Assembly: GCA_001466705.2 (NCBI GenBank)
Contig: LATX02000227.1
Span: 1 to 64,000, forward strand
Direction of reading: 5' to 3'
Length of the DNA stretch: 64,000 bases
Source of the DNA: Moniliophthora roreri
Taxonomy: Eukaryota > Basidiomycota > Agaricomycetes > Agaricales > Marasmiaceae
The notes beneath the pieces are model-generated. The model was not told the origin of the DNA. It ran no database searches and saw only the letters and a program-made list of their open reading frames with translations. Within the stretch, counting starts at the first letter, position 1. Each line of letters begins with the position of its first letter. Made by a program: the position numbers and the translations under genes. Positions 24,158 through 36,169 of this stretch are shown here, piece by piece.

Positions 24158-25522
24158 TCATTCACACTCACTTCTCATCTGTCCGACCTCGAGCCTTTCC
24201 TTTTCGTGCATCTTCGGAAACGCATCCTCAAGCCTCTTCAGAATCTCCGGTGCTACGGTATGATTATCAGGCGCAAGTGGGTCCTCATCGTCCAAGCATT
24301 TGATTTGCACGTTCAAATTCACCGAACTGCTCGCTGTCGAAAGGACCTCATCCAGACGCTTCCATGCCGCTGAAGTGTAGCGTAAGTCGGGTAAACCCTC
24401 GTATTCGACGAGGATGTAGATATTGAAGTCTGTCAGGGACAACGACTTTGACGATGTGAGGCAGTCACACCACCAGTTCAAGGTCGCGTCGCATTGTTCG
24501 GGCTCCTCCAAGTCAACGTCGATTCCGACATGAATGATGCGTAACGAGGAAATATCCATAGGTCCTATGCGAGCTGAGCCGGGGCCTGATACTGCAGGAA
24601 AAGGTGAGCAGAGAGCTACGAAGGAGGAATTAAATATCCTACTTATCGTGATGTTCATCTCCTGGAGACACGGACTGGCTTGCACGACACGGTCAACAAC
24701 GTCAAGGTTGTGAGTGAGTTCTGCTACGAGGCTAAATTTTCGCAAGGATGATAAAGCCAAATTCGATGGGGGACTCAGCAACCAGGTACAAAACCGACTG
24801 GATAGATCCGGTTCCATGAATAATGCAAGAGAGTGAATTGGGAACTTCTCAAGCGCTGCCCTCGATTCATCTCGTAGAGCACCTTCGTCGTCCGATAGAT
24901 CGTCCCTATCCATGTCAACAGCGAAAAACGTGATATTCTGTGCCGCGGAGCAGTGTGCTATCGCTTGGAGGAGTTCGGTGAAAGAAGAGAATTGAACACA
25001 TTGGAACCCAATGTGTGTCAGTTTTGGAGAACGAAAGACGGTGAATAGGCCGTCCCTAACCCGCTGAGGAAGAGATGAAATCTCCAGCAGAGACTCAGAC
25101 ATGGATCCCGCGAGGTAGATTCGTTGGAGGTTGACGAGCATGGGCAGAATCTCCGGTAGCGGATTCTCTTTCTGCAGCCAACCAATATCCGAATCTTCGT
25201 CCTCGAGATTCCTGATACGAAGATCCTTTATCAGAGGAGGAATATGTGAAGAGGAGAGCAAAAGTTGGTAAAGACGGTCACACATGGACGTCTGTGGAAT
25301 GGAAGACGTAGAGCCATTCTGCGGTACTTTTTGTGATGGTTCTGGTATGGGATTCAACCTGACACAATGGAACAGATGTTTTCGTGCAGGCGAAAGGAAA
25401 GAGTGGCTCGTGTAACAGCATTGCTTCAGAGCCTCACGATCTTCTGACAGAAATTCGACAATCACGTCTATGAGCTCTTGTGATAAACCAAGTCTTCCTC
25501 TGCGAATAAGGGTAGTTTCCAT
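24158..25522 (-). CDS. F-box-like protein, single exon (454 aa)
   Basis: The N-terminus LSQELIDVIVEFLSEDREAL followed by CCYTSHSFLSPARKHLFHCV is the common F-box-like pattern of Agaricomycetes (L-P/S-x-E-L-I-D ... L-x-x-C-S-L-V-S-x-x-F-x-x-x-R-x-H-L-F). The remainder is a leucine-spaced region (LPEILPMLVNLQRIYL, RSPKLTHIGFQCVQF, ASPCLQEMNITIS) consistent with degenerate LRRs. A short acidic stretch DRDDLSDDEG is in the middle. No intron is needed. It is not close to the A/B/C paralogues. Presumed SCF substrate adaptor; target unknown. Confidence 0.8.
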   Translation of the reverse strand: METTLIRRGRLGLSQELIDVIVEFLSEDREALKQCCYTSHSFLSPARKHLFHCVRLNPIPEPSQKVPQNGSTSSIPQTSMCDRLYQLLLSSSHIPPLIKDLRIRNLEDEDSDIGWLQKENPLPEILPMLVNLQRIYLAGSMSESLLEISSLPQRVRDGLFTVFRSPKLTHIGFQCVQFSSFTELLQAIAHCSAAQNITFFAVDMDRDDLSDDEGALRDESRAALEKFPIHSLALFMEPDLSSRFCTWLLSPPSNLALSSLRKFSLVAELTHNLDVVDRVVQASPCLQEMNITISRIFNSSFVALCSPFPAVSGPGSARIGPMDISSLRIIHVGIDVDLEEPEQCDATLNWWCDCLTSSKSLSLTDFNIYILVEYEGLPDLRYTSAAWKRLDEVLSTASSSVNLNVQIKCLDDEDPLAPDNHTVAPEILKRLEDAFPKMHEKERLEVGQMRSECE

Positions 25523-27250
25523 TGAAGCTCTAGATTAAAGAGGTAACTTAGTGACATATTCAGTTCATTGTTGTGGTTCAATACCGGTGTTTTTGAGTCG
25601 CTTTCCTGCTAATATTTGAGATATTCTTGGGCGCTATCGAATAAGTTCCTGATTTCCGGGGATTTTCGGTGGGTATCGCGGTGGAGTTGAGTCTGTACGG
25701 TTGTAGATGATGATGGTTTAAGGCGAAAGCAGCTCACCGAAATATCCGGAGTCTGAATTTTTGAGCACGGACCAGAGTCCGTGGACTGTCATGTGATATT
25801 TTATCATGACAGCTGTCACGGTAGCGAGAAGCATCTAGATTTCTCTTTCCCCCACGTTCCTTCCTATCAAGACAGACCAAGTGGAGTTCCTTGGGAGAGA
25901 ATACCCTGCAAGAGCTGTGCGGTGGCATGTCAGTCACACCCCGTACTGTATGGTCATTGAGGGCCCTTGTTGATTTTCGGAATCTCGGCAATAATGCACG
26001 GTTTTCCGGCACTCCAGTTTTGCTCCAGTTATTTCAAGATTTTGCGCGGCCTTTGAGTGATATCTGGACGTAGTTGATCTAGAAACCCAAGGTACCATTA
26101 GGGACAGATAACATGCACGGATACTGATTTTGCTTGGGCACCTTTTTCGCGGTGGGATCACTTGGGTCGATGGGAGGTAGTAGATAGGTGTAGCACGAAT
26201 TGCTGGTTTCGGTGAGCAGCAATCTTTGCGTGGTCTAGCTGTGATACAAACTCACCATCATTAACTGAACACATCTCAGCCCTCTGCTGACTTTACGTTG
26301 GTTCCTGTGTCCGACCGACCGACCGACGGATCGACATGGTTCATCTTGAGTCACGCCTTCGGCCGCCACTTTCCTTTCAGGTGCAATCCACGCTGCTCGA
26401 GTCTCGCCATCTCCCTTGTATGGGCATTGCTCTTGTGCACGTACAGGTTTTCACTGACAGGATTCTTTTTACACAACATTACACTTCAAGCGGATAAGGT
26501 CGGATGACCCAGAAGATCATCAATGAGTGTCCAGATCGACACCGGGTATCCCTCCTCCTCTAAGCAAATCGCCCTGCCTTTGCAACTCTCAAGCAACTCT
26601 TGTCCCTTGATACGACCATGAAGAATATGTCCCGATAAGTTACCAACTTCCGAGGACTTATCTCTTTGATACTCGAGGTTCTCAACAGCATTCGAAAATG
26701 GGCCGGCTCTGGGCTGGTCATTAGACCCATCGCCTGTGTGCAGGTTATTTCCAATACTCCAATCAGGCGAATTTCAACTCTCCATTCAGTTGACCGCCAA
26801 ACACCTGGAAAGGTATGTCACGTTTATCGTTCTGTTCACGGCTGCTTACCAGTGTACAATGTACGTACCTTGCGTATACGTAGAATCTGGAAGGTTCCAA
26901 CAAAATTCGGGTGTCAGTCTGTCAAGGTTCAAACTATGCATATGACGCAGACAGAAGTAATGGCGGCTTTGATCCAAGTTGGACCGCCAAGCCAGCCTCG
27001 GCTGTCACCTCGTTTTTTTCCTTGCGTTTACTTACGCTCCTTTGGATCGCCACAATCAGTTTCACTGTGCCAAGCCAGTCTCAGGAAAGAATCAGGTGGT
27101 TTTCAATTGACTACTTATCTTTTCATTGATACCAAGTTGTGTTCAAGTGTACGAATTTTTAAGCTTCTACAGATAGGGCATCATATAAAACTCAATCCAA
27201 GTCTTCTCTTGGCTTTGTCTTGCCTCCCCAGTCTGACTTGGTTCACTCCC
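25523..27250. other. intergenic, promoter region of the OPT pair
   Basis: No gene supported. The frame 26666-27400 is open upstream of and in frame with the transporter start at 27251, but is unlike any protein; the real start is set by the paralogue. catataaaac at about 27181 is a TATA box about 68 bp before ATG 27251. A short run of CCGA units lies at 26312-26325. Confidence 0.5.
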
Positions 27251-30200
27251 ATGGAGACCCTCCAGACCCTTCCCAAGAGCGGGATCGACAGCGAGAACTC
27301 GTTGAACGAGAAGGAGGCCAACTTGGAGGGCGGAAACTCATGGGACGAAAAGAAAGCGTCGGTGGTTGACCTCTCCCATCCTGGCGAGGTATATGAGTGA
27401 GCTATGATCATCATTGATTGCAATATCTTACTAACGTGGAGCCGAACCACAGCGATATTAGGGTCATAGACTTGGGCGAAGACGGAAAGGAGCGTCCCAT
27501 CAGTATGATGATGTTGCCCTTTGTCCGCGTAATCCAAGCTAATCTATCTTTCCAGCGACCGATGTCGATGTTGCTACCCGTCTGATTTCTCTGGAGGACG
27601 ATCCAGCTCTACCCTGCTTTACATTCCGGATGTGGCACCTTGGCGTTGGTCTATCCTGTTTCGGTGCTGTTTTGGGCCGGATCTTCGTCAGTCCTCTACA
27701 TTTACTCGTACATAAAGGCATTACTGATCTGCGACATGGCTCTACAGTATTTTCGTCCTCAGACCATCTTCGTGAGCTCGTTATTCTTGCAAGTCATCGC
27801 CTACATCCTAGGCATTGTCATGGAAGTTGTTCTTCCAGGACCTAAACACGAGAACCCGCGCTTGAAGACTACCGACAATGCCTTTTGGAGGTTCATCAAC
27901 CCTGGACCATTCAGTGAGTACCCCATTGGCATCTTCGAAGCAGGATACGATGAACATCTTAGACTTGAAGGAACACGTCGTCACGATATTCTTTTCCACC
28001 GCTGGAGATTCTGCAACAGCTATTAGTATCTTTGCAGCCGACGAACTCTACTATGGTATTCAAGTTGGTGGTTCTTCTAGCGATGCTTCTCTAGTGTTCA
28101 ACCAGCCTTGAAGAGGAACTCCGGCATTAGTATCTTCACCTTGACTGGAAGTCAACTTATCGGATATGGATTAGGCGGTACGTGGAGCACCATTAGCCTA
28201 CTCGTTAAGATATCACTGACGCTCTCGATGCTATATAGGTCTAATGAGATCATTCCTTGTCTATCCCACATACATCGTACGTTCCAACATGCTTGTCATT
28301 AAACCTCTACCTAAAACCTTTCCATGCTAGGTCTTCCCAAATCTGTGAGTGCTCTATTGCTAGCTGATTGAAATACCTTATAAATTCTGTTCTTGCGTAG
28401 ACTTCCCACAGCTTATCGTTCTGCTTAGGCGGTGCTGCTGGTAACGAGGGCCTCGGTATGTTCTCCATCTGCCTTGGTACGTCGAACAGATTGCATTAGC
28501 TCCGACACGCAAACACTCATTATCATCTTCCAATATAGACTGGAACTATGTAAGTCAGGTCGGATCCGGTAAGAACAAGGCTCGAATCAAGGCTATCTTC
28601 TGTTGATTTCTGATACAGGTGGTGGCGCTATGGGTGCGCTTTTCACGCCATTCTCCACTCAAACGAGCCTTTACTTTGGCGTCATGATCTGCACGTTAGT
28701 GCAATCGATTTGGAGTAGCTTACAAGCTAATGTCTACTTTATCGATCCCCAGCATCTCTTTTTGCGCCGCCTACGCAACCAACGCCTGGAATGCACAGAC
28801 ATTCCCATGGTTATCTCAAGCACTGTACACGAACGAGGGCGAACGTTACAACCAGACTATGATCCTCGATGAGAATTTCAGGCTTGACCCGGCTAAGCTT
28901 GAGGCCTATGTATGTCTCGACGCGTCTCATTTTGCGCGTCAGCTGAGCTTCAAATGCAGGGCCTTCCATGGTTTGCTGCCTCCCAAGTCATTTACAAGGT
29001 CGGAAGCAATCTTGTTGTTGGCGCTACATTTACTCACGTTTTGATCTGGTACGGAAAGGAAATAAGAGAAGCGGTTCAATCATACAGGACAGGAAACTAC
29101 GCGGATCCTCACATGCAGAAGATGGAAGTCAGTGTATGTGTCAGGCATGGTCGCGATGTTGCTGATGTTTCTTCTATAAAGTCTACAAAGAGGTCCCAAT
29201 ATGGTGGTATGCAGCTATCCTTCTCGGAAGCTTTGCGATGGCAATGGCGACCAGCTATACCGGTAAATCTGATTTGCCCTGGTAAGTTTTCTCTTTCATT
29301 TGCTTATCTATATTTGCTCGTGTCACTTCGGTCTCCGGGTGGGGTCTCATTTGTTGCCCTGCTTCTTGCCGCTTTCTTCCTTCCCTTCGTGGTTCTCGTA
29401 TACGCTATTACCGGTGAGATCATTAGTACGTCAGAGACTGAATCAAAAATAGTGACGTATCATTGATGATAGGTTTTGTCCCTAACGTCGAAACCGTAAT
29501 CCAGGTGATGCTTTTTCAGTGTTTTCCATTACGGGAATTCTTATGGTCTGCAGATGGTGGGCAGATCTATGATGCCAGGAAGCCCCCAAAGGAACATGTA
29601 CTTCACCCTATACGGATACAACACCGTTCTCCAAGCTCGAGGTCTCATTCGTGATGTCAATACACGAAAATTACCTCCCCGAGTCACATTCACTGTTCAA
29701 GTCATTGGGACTGTCATCGTAAGTTGCGCTCTCTGTCGCAGTCCAGCTCACTGACCGCGAGACACGCTCGAACAGGGGGGACTCCTTAACTACTTAACCA
29801 TGAAGGTCATAGTCACCGCGCAACACGAGAGTCTGCTCGATATTCAAGGTACCAATGTGGTAAGTACTTCCGTCGCCGAGCATCATCTGACATCTCGATG
29901 ACACCTCTAGTCACAAACTCTACCCGCTTCATAGTGGTCTGGTCAACAAGTGCAGGTGAGTAACGTTGTGATGTGAATAACAGAACATTTGCCGACCCAA
30001 CGACAGAGTTTCAACTCGCAAGCTGTGACTTGGGGAGCTCTCAGTCAGCATATCTATACACCCGGCGGCCGTTATGGGGTATGGCATTCATTCAATTGCT
30101 GTTCATCGGTTCTAAAAAATTATCCGACAGATTGTTCCCCTCGCAATTCTTATCGGACTAGCGGTTCCTCTGCCGTTTTGGATTGTTCATCGCTTCTACC

Positions 30201-30571
30201 CCAACATTCACGCCGATAAAGTTGTCACTCCCGTGCTTTGCTGGACCCTCGGTTACCTCGGCGTCGGCATCAACTCCTCCGTTTTTACAACTTTCCTGCT
30301 TGCTGTCTCCTCGCAGTACTACCTTCGTGCGTGCCGTCCTCGCTGGTTCAGGAAGTACAATTTCTTCATGTCGGCGGCTCTTGATAGTGGAACCCAAGTG
30401 ATGGTCTTCGTTTTTACGTTCGCCGTGGGCGGTGGTAGCGGGAAGGTCATTGATTTTCCTCGTTGGGCTTTGGCGCGTTTGATATGATAAAGGCTTTTCC
30501 CTCAACTGATAACACTCCTTTTGTTATAGAATCCCGAAGGCAATCCCGATTATTGTATGCGGCTTACTTGA
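27251..30571 (+). pseudogene. oligopeptide transporter (OPT family), internally deleted paralogue
   Basis: Diverged copy of the OPT gene at 31583-35357, also starting METLQTLPK. OPT phrases: DDPALPCFTFRMWHLGVGLS, FYFRPQT, NPGPF, DSATAISIFAADELYY, GGAAGNEGLGMF, GALFTPFSTQTSLYFG, GSPQRNMYFTLYGYN, KLPPRVTF and a long membrane-rich C-terminus ending NPDYCMRLT. Breaks: after VFPNLLPTA (about 28400-28428) the roughly 60-residue part from LFDALHRGKK to the residues just before GGAAG is missing, together with its introns, leaving a stop. The intron near 29127-29180 no longer keeps frame. The acceptor before WGLIS-like sequence at about 29339 reads ccg where the sister gene has cag. It should not make a working transporter unless rescued by unusual splicing. 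Confidence 0.8.
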
Positions 30572-31582
30572 GTTCGTCCTTATCTTTTTTCTTTTTCATG
30601 CATGTAATATTTTACACTGGATAGTCCGGAATGGGATAGGACCATATGTGAAATTGAAATTTGTTGCTGGACCCGTGGGCCGTTACGCTCTAGCTCTATG
30701 TGGCTTAGCGAGCGGAAAGCCGCAAGGTTATAGCCTTGGGTGTTCGTAAGTACCTGTCAGATACTACGTTCCACTTCTTCTGACCGACAGAATTTACGAG
30801 GCATTTTGATGGCGATCCCCAAGCTTTCAGGTGTTGTTAGCTCCGGTTTCCGCCCGATATGTGCCACTTTCATGCAGCTGGCCAGCTATTCTTACCTGTG
30901 ACAGAATGAGCTTGTACCTGACCGAAGCCTTATCAGCCGTAATTGGGTGTATCTCCTTGCGCACTTATCTTTGCGGCGTATCTGTCTTCCATCCCGACGT
31001 ATGGGTGTTTGGGGGGGAACCGGGGCAGCCTGACACACATACGCCGCCACGCTGATACCACCTCAAACTGATGTACCATGGACGGGAAGAGTAAGTGTTA
31101 TGGTTACGACGAATCCGGGGGCTTTGCTCGTATCACGCGACTGTTCCCCCTATTATATCATGCTGTCCTGGCAAGCCCGTATTCTCGGTCCTCGATGGAT
31201 TTTCCAACAAGATAATCGTGGCCGTAGTCTTTGAAAGGTACTATCTGAGTACTAGCCGACTGTGGATAAGAAAACAAATTTGGGGAGCCTAAAATAGATC
31301 GGTAAATTTCAATTTGCTGATCCAAGGACCATGTGAAGCGCGATCGAAAACAGCGGCTCGCGGAAGTATTCCACGAAAGATTGGAGTGGTCCAACAAAGA
31401 ATGGCATATCTTCATTTTCACGCTGTCAAGTACCCCGAGGCACGAGGCGGGAAAAGGAAGGCCACTGCCCGAACAAATTAAGGTTCATTCGGATCCCATA
31501 TTTGCATTTACGTATATAAAATGGCCTTTTCATGATTCGTCTCCCCCGACCAGCTTCTCTTAGCTAGACTCGGTCGTTTACA
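30572..31582. promoter_or_regulatory. intergenic and promoter of the intact OPT gene
   Basis: tatataaaat at about 31515 lies about 65 bp before ATG 31583, the same spacing as in the sister gene. The rest shows no gene; frames at 30831-31055 and 31158-31421 are unsupported. Confidence 0.55.
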
Positions 31583-34500
31583 ATGGAAACCCTCGAGACC
31601 CTGCCCAAGGAGAAGGAGGCGAACCTCGAACGTGGTAGCTCGCTCGATGAAAAGAAGGGTTCCGATTCCGATATCGACATCACTCACACCGGAGAGGTAT
31701 ACGAGTACGTTTCACTTTTGACTTTGTCGGGACTATTGTTGACCTTAGCCTAGTGACGTTCGGGTAATCGACTTGGGTGAAGATGGGAAAGAACGTCCTA
31801 TCTGTATGTCCTACGAACACTATCTTCGCTCAATAGGTACTAAAGTCTTTCTAGCGACTGACGTGGACGTTGCAACTCGCCTGATCTCGTTAGAAGATGA
31901 TCCGACGTTGCCTTGTTTCACGTTCAGAATGTGGCTCCTCGGTATTGGGCTTTCGTGCTTTGGTGCTGTTCTTGGTCAAATCTTTGTGGGTGCCGATTAC
32001 AATTACCCAAATTCTATAACTAACACAAAGTATCTCAGTATTTTCGTCCTCAGACAATCTTCGTCAGTTCTTTGTTCTTGCAAATCATCGCGTACATCCT
32101 TGGCGTCGGACTGGAAACCATCATACCTGGTCCTGGGAATGAACTCCCCCGACTTAGGACAGCAGATACTGCGTTCTGGAGATTCATGAACCCAGGCCCC
32201 TTCAGTAAGCATGTCCGGATTTCTTCGAGATATTTCTCTGAGCATCTGTATCTAGACCTCAAGGAGCACGTCGCTATCACCATCTTCTCCTCGACAGCCT
32301 CCGAGTCTGCCCTAGCCATCAGTATCTTCGCCGCCGATTCACTGTTCTACAACATTCAAGTAATCAATCATTCCTTCGTTTCTAGAATGGAGCTCATTGA
32401 TATCATATAGCCTAACGTTGGCGTTGGCATTTTCACCCTAATTGGTAGCCAGTTGTTAGGATACGGCCTTGGAGGTATATACGTCGGCCAGCATTGGTAT
32501 GCACCACTGACTTCGTGGGATTGTTAGGTCTCATGCGTTCATTCCTGGTGTATCCGACATATATTGTAAGTTGGTGGTCTCTAACAATTCCCTTTTAAGC
32601 TAACCTTCTTCGATCCCTAGGTTTTCCCGAACTTGTGAGTAACTTCGGGCTCACTGCACATTTACGTTCATATTCACTACACACCTGTTACCAGGCTCCC
32701 CACCGTACAGGTTCGTGAGTGCAGGACGTCCCGCAGTCCTAATAAGCTGACCATCGAGTGCTACAGCTTTTCGATGCACTCCATCGTGGCAAGAAGTTCT
32801 TCCTACAAAAGAAACGTGTCAAATTCTTCTGGGGAACATTCATAACCATCTTCATATGGGAGTGGTTCCCTGTAAGTGCTTCTGTTCACTTCCTATCTTT
32901 TGGAGTGTGGCGTTCAACTTCCCCATTTGTCAGGAATATATTGCACCGTATGTCGATCACCAGCATGACACCTAGGCTTCTCACTGACAAAAATAACTTC
33001 AGGACCCTCACTGGTATCAGTGTTTTCTGCCTGGCCAACCAGGATAGCCCTTGGTTTACACGTATCTTCGGTGTGTGAATTCATGACATTGGATTTGATA
33101 TCGGTGGCTCATCTGCATCCAGGAGGAGCGGCTGGTAATGAGGGGTTAGGAATGTTTGCACTCTGCCTCGGTATGCTTCTTTGACACGTTAGCGAGACCT
33201 CGGGCTAATGCATTAACGTACATTAGATTGGAATTATGTAAGTATTATCTTGATCTTGGTCGATTCAACGTGAAAAGTTCATATCCACAACGCATGTGTC
33301 AAGGTCGGATCAGGTGGGTATCTCAGGCTTAACTCTATACACAGACGTCTGATTTGTTCCCAGGTGGCGGCAGTATTGGCGCTTTATTCACACCGATATC
33401 AACCCAGCTCAGTCTTTACTTCGGAGTGATGATTTGCATGTACGTAACCTCAGGCTCCACTATATTGTTTCCTCGGAGATGCTGAGAATCCGGCTAGCAT
33501 ATCGTTCTGTGCCGTCTATGCCCGTAACGTCTGGCAATCTCAAAACTTCCCTTGGTTATCTCAGGAGCTCTTCTACGAAAACGGATCGGCATATGATCAA
33601 CTCGCGATTCTCGACGACAACTTCAGACTTGACGAGTCCAAGTTGGCTGAGCAGGTTTGTAGTTGACTTGGCTGGATACCGTCCAAACTCAATACGGCAT
33701 ACAGGGCCTGCCTTGGTTCGCCGGATCAAATGTTCTCTACAAGATTGGTGCCAACCTCGCCATTGGCGCCACCTTCACCCATGTTGTGCTGTGGTATGGA
33801 AAGGAGATCAAGGAGGCTATTTCTTCGTACAGGTCAGGAGACTATAGCGATCCTCACATGCAAAAGATGAAGGTCAGTCGAAACACTGATATGGTGCTCG
33901 TCCAGTCGCTAATGGTTCATTATATAGGTGTACAAAGAAGTTCCAATGTGGTGGTATGCCGCCGTCCTCCTCGGTAGCTTTGCTATGGCAATGGCCACAT
34001 GCTATACCGGACATTCAGACTTGCCATGGTAAGAAAATGCTCGTTATCTTTCTGCAGCTTTGCTGAACGTGTTTTGATTCAGGTGGGGTCTCATCGTTGC
34101 GATTCTATTTGCTGCGGTCTTCCTGCCTTTCATAGTTCTTGTCTATGCGATCACTGGTAATTGTCTACTGTACGTCCTCAGTGTTGTATCAACTTAGCAA
34201 TTCTTTCACTGCAGGTTTCGTCCCGGACTCTCAGAGCTTGATTCAGGTATGTTTCACTCGCATAATGCATTTATTGAAATCCAATTTATGCTGCGCAGAT
34301 TATTGGTGCCGCGATCATGCCTGGAAGTCCTCAACGAAACATGTATTTCACCCTCTACGGTTACAACTCCGTCTTTCAGGCGCGAGGTCTCCTCCGAGAT
34401 CTGAAGATGGTACGAATTCATTGGATCATTCGCCGGTGTATATCATTTGACAACGAGGTGGCTAGGGTCAGTACACCAAGTTGCCCCCTCGGGTGACGTT

Positions 34501-35357
34501 CACCGTTCAATCGGTCGGTGCTGTTATTGGGTTAGGCTCTTTATCCTTATCTGTGAAAGTTTCCACAGTCACTAACATAACTCCTAGGGGCTTGCTCAAC
34601 TATATTATCATGAGAACCATCATTAACGCGCACAGAGAGATCCTTCTCGATGTCCAGGGATCCAACGTGGTACGTAAATCTTCTGAAACTCATAGCCGAC
34701 GAATGTTAATCAATTCGAATTATAGTGGTCAGGTCAACAAGTGCAAGTGAGTAACGCCAACTGAATCTAGTTCACCCTTATTGATTGTTATACTTAGTCC
34801 TTCAACTCGGAAGCCGTGACATGGGGCGCTCTTAGCCAGCACATATACACACCGACTGGTCGATACGGAGTGCGCAATCTAGTCACTGACCGTCCTATAT
34901 CCTGACTCATTGCACCTTCAGATCATTCCTCTGTCAATTATCATTGGTCTCGCTATACCAGTTCCATTCTGGATCATTCACCGCTACTTCCCCAAGATTC
35001 ATGCCGACAAGGTCGTCACCCCAGTTCTTTGCTGGACACTTGGCTATCTGAGCGTTGGTATCAACACATCGGTCTTCACGACGTTCCTGCTTGCTGTCTT
35101 CTCGCAATACTACCTCCGTGTTTATCGTCCTCGCTGGTTCAGAAAGTACAACTTTTTGATGTCGGCTGCACTTGATGGTGGAACTCAGGTCATGGTATTT
35201 GTGTTCTCGTTCGCTGTCGGAGGTGCTGGTGGCAGAGTTATCGACTTCCCCAACTGGGCTCTGGTAAGTTCCTCCGCCCGTCCTCTAATTCATGACGCGC
35301 TGATGCCTTGCTTAGAACCCAAAGGGTAACCCAGACTATTGCATGAGATTGACATGA
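31583..35357 (+). CDS. oligopeptide transporter, OPT family (intact, over 20 exons)
   Basis: Plasma-membrane proton-coupled importer of small peptides, of the fungal OPT family. Start METLETLPK (31583) is shared with the sister gene; stop at 35357 after NPDYCMRLT. Landmarks in order: TDVDVATRLISLEDDP, CFTFRMWLLGIGLSCFGAVL, FRPQTIFVSSLFLQIIAYIL, NPGPFNLKEH across an intron, SESALAISIFAADSLFYN, VGIFTLIGSQLLGYGLGG, LFDALHRGKKFF, TLTGISVFCLANQDSPW, GAAGNEGLGMF, GLPWFAGSNVLYKIGANL, VYKEVPMWWYAAVLLGSFAM, PGSPQRNMYFTLYGYNSVFQ, KLPPRVTF (the family K-I/L-P-P-R motif), then the long hydrophobic C-terminus. Very short exons (DWNY, VGSG, WSGQQVQ) are visible. All joins I checked keep frame. Peptide specificity cannot be read. 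Confidence 0.88.
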
Positions 35358-35563
35358 GGAATATTTTTAGTTTAGTTGATATAACTGTGTTCCTGGGTTA
35401 GTAGTGTTGTATTCTAATTTTCTGTCTGGAGGAACTTCGGTCGTCTGTCAATGACGTCAAGTGGCCCGTGCGTGTGAAGGGCGCGGATACGCGACCACGT
35501 TGAAATTTTATCAGCCTTTCGAGCCTTCCATGACCTTTGTCTTCGCGTCACAACACCGGCCAA

Positions 35564-36060
35564 ATGCCGCAAAAGTACTTGAGCGATGAAGAAATTGCAG
35601 AGCTAGCTCGCAAAATCAAAGTCGCCGATCCAACAAAATGGAAGTTTTGATTCCATCAATCACAATGAACATCAGCAAAAACCGGAAAGTGTTATAACCT
35701 AGCTCCAGGGGGATTATAACCTGGTTGTGGCCTGGTTTGTGGGGGTTATGACTGGTTTTAAGGGTTATAATACCCTCCAGGTGGATTATAAACCCCGGGG
35801 AACTCATTATAGCACTACACGGTTTTTGCTGATGAAGCGCTGGCACTCTTGAAAGCTTTTGGCATTGATATCAGGAGTGGAGAAAGACTCTTGGTGAAAG
35901 TTGGGGAAGAGGAGCTTAAGAATAGGTTGAGACGTGCGTTCTGGGATTCACAGCGGTGAGTTGTCCAAGCGGTATCAACTGAATTTTGATATCTGATTAG
36001 ATCGCAGACTTGATTACTTTATTCCCAGGACAAACCTTTCACTCCAACAAAAGCCCCGAA
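35564..36060 (+). pseudogene. small unrecognised gene split by a foldback element
   Basis: ATG 35564 opens MPQKYLSDEEIAELARKIKV and stops at 35650. After the foldback element (35670-35834) the coding look resumes as ALALLKAFGIDI and KVGEEELKNRLRRAFWDSQR up to a GTGAGT donor at about 35956, with a possible further exon from 36030. Charged, helical, no family recognised. The insertion between the halves suggests disruption, though the downstream half may belong to another exon structure. Confidence 0.35.
35670..35834. mobile_element. 165-bp foldback element (MITE-like), TIR starting CATCAGCA
   Basis: Ends catcagcaaaaaccgg and cggtttttgctgatg are inverted repeats, continuing imperfectly (gtgttataac versus its complement from tagcactac). 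The inside has several gttataa/ttataac palindromes and four ccag or cctgg blocks. Direct AA flanks are the only possible target copy. The first six bases equal those of the 119-bp element at 23718. Confidence 0.75.
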
Positions 36061-36169
36061 ATTCGATCTCTCGAAAGCCGACCTCCTGACCGAAATGGCA
36101 ACTCCCACATCCTGAGCTCAGAAATGCTCAATCAATGATGATGGACGGATTCAAAGACGCCGAGAGACT

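Noticed and set aside
26666..27400. 244-aa open frame running into the OPT start
   Set aside because: It is in frame with the transporter, but the upstream part has no protein-like character, a TATA box lies inside it, and the intact paralogue starts at the internal ATG.
30158..30505. 115-aa minus-strand frame over the OPT pseudogene
   Set aside because: Antisense shadow of the transporter's C-terminal exon.
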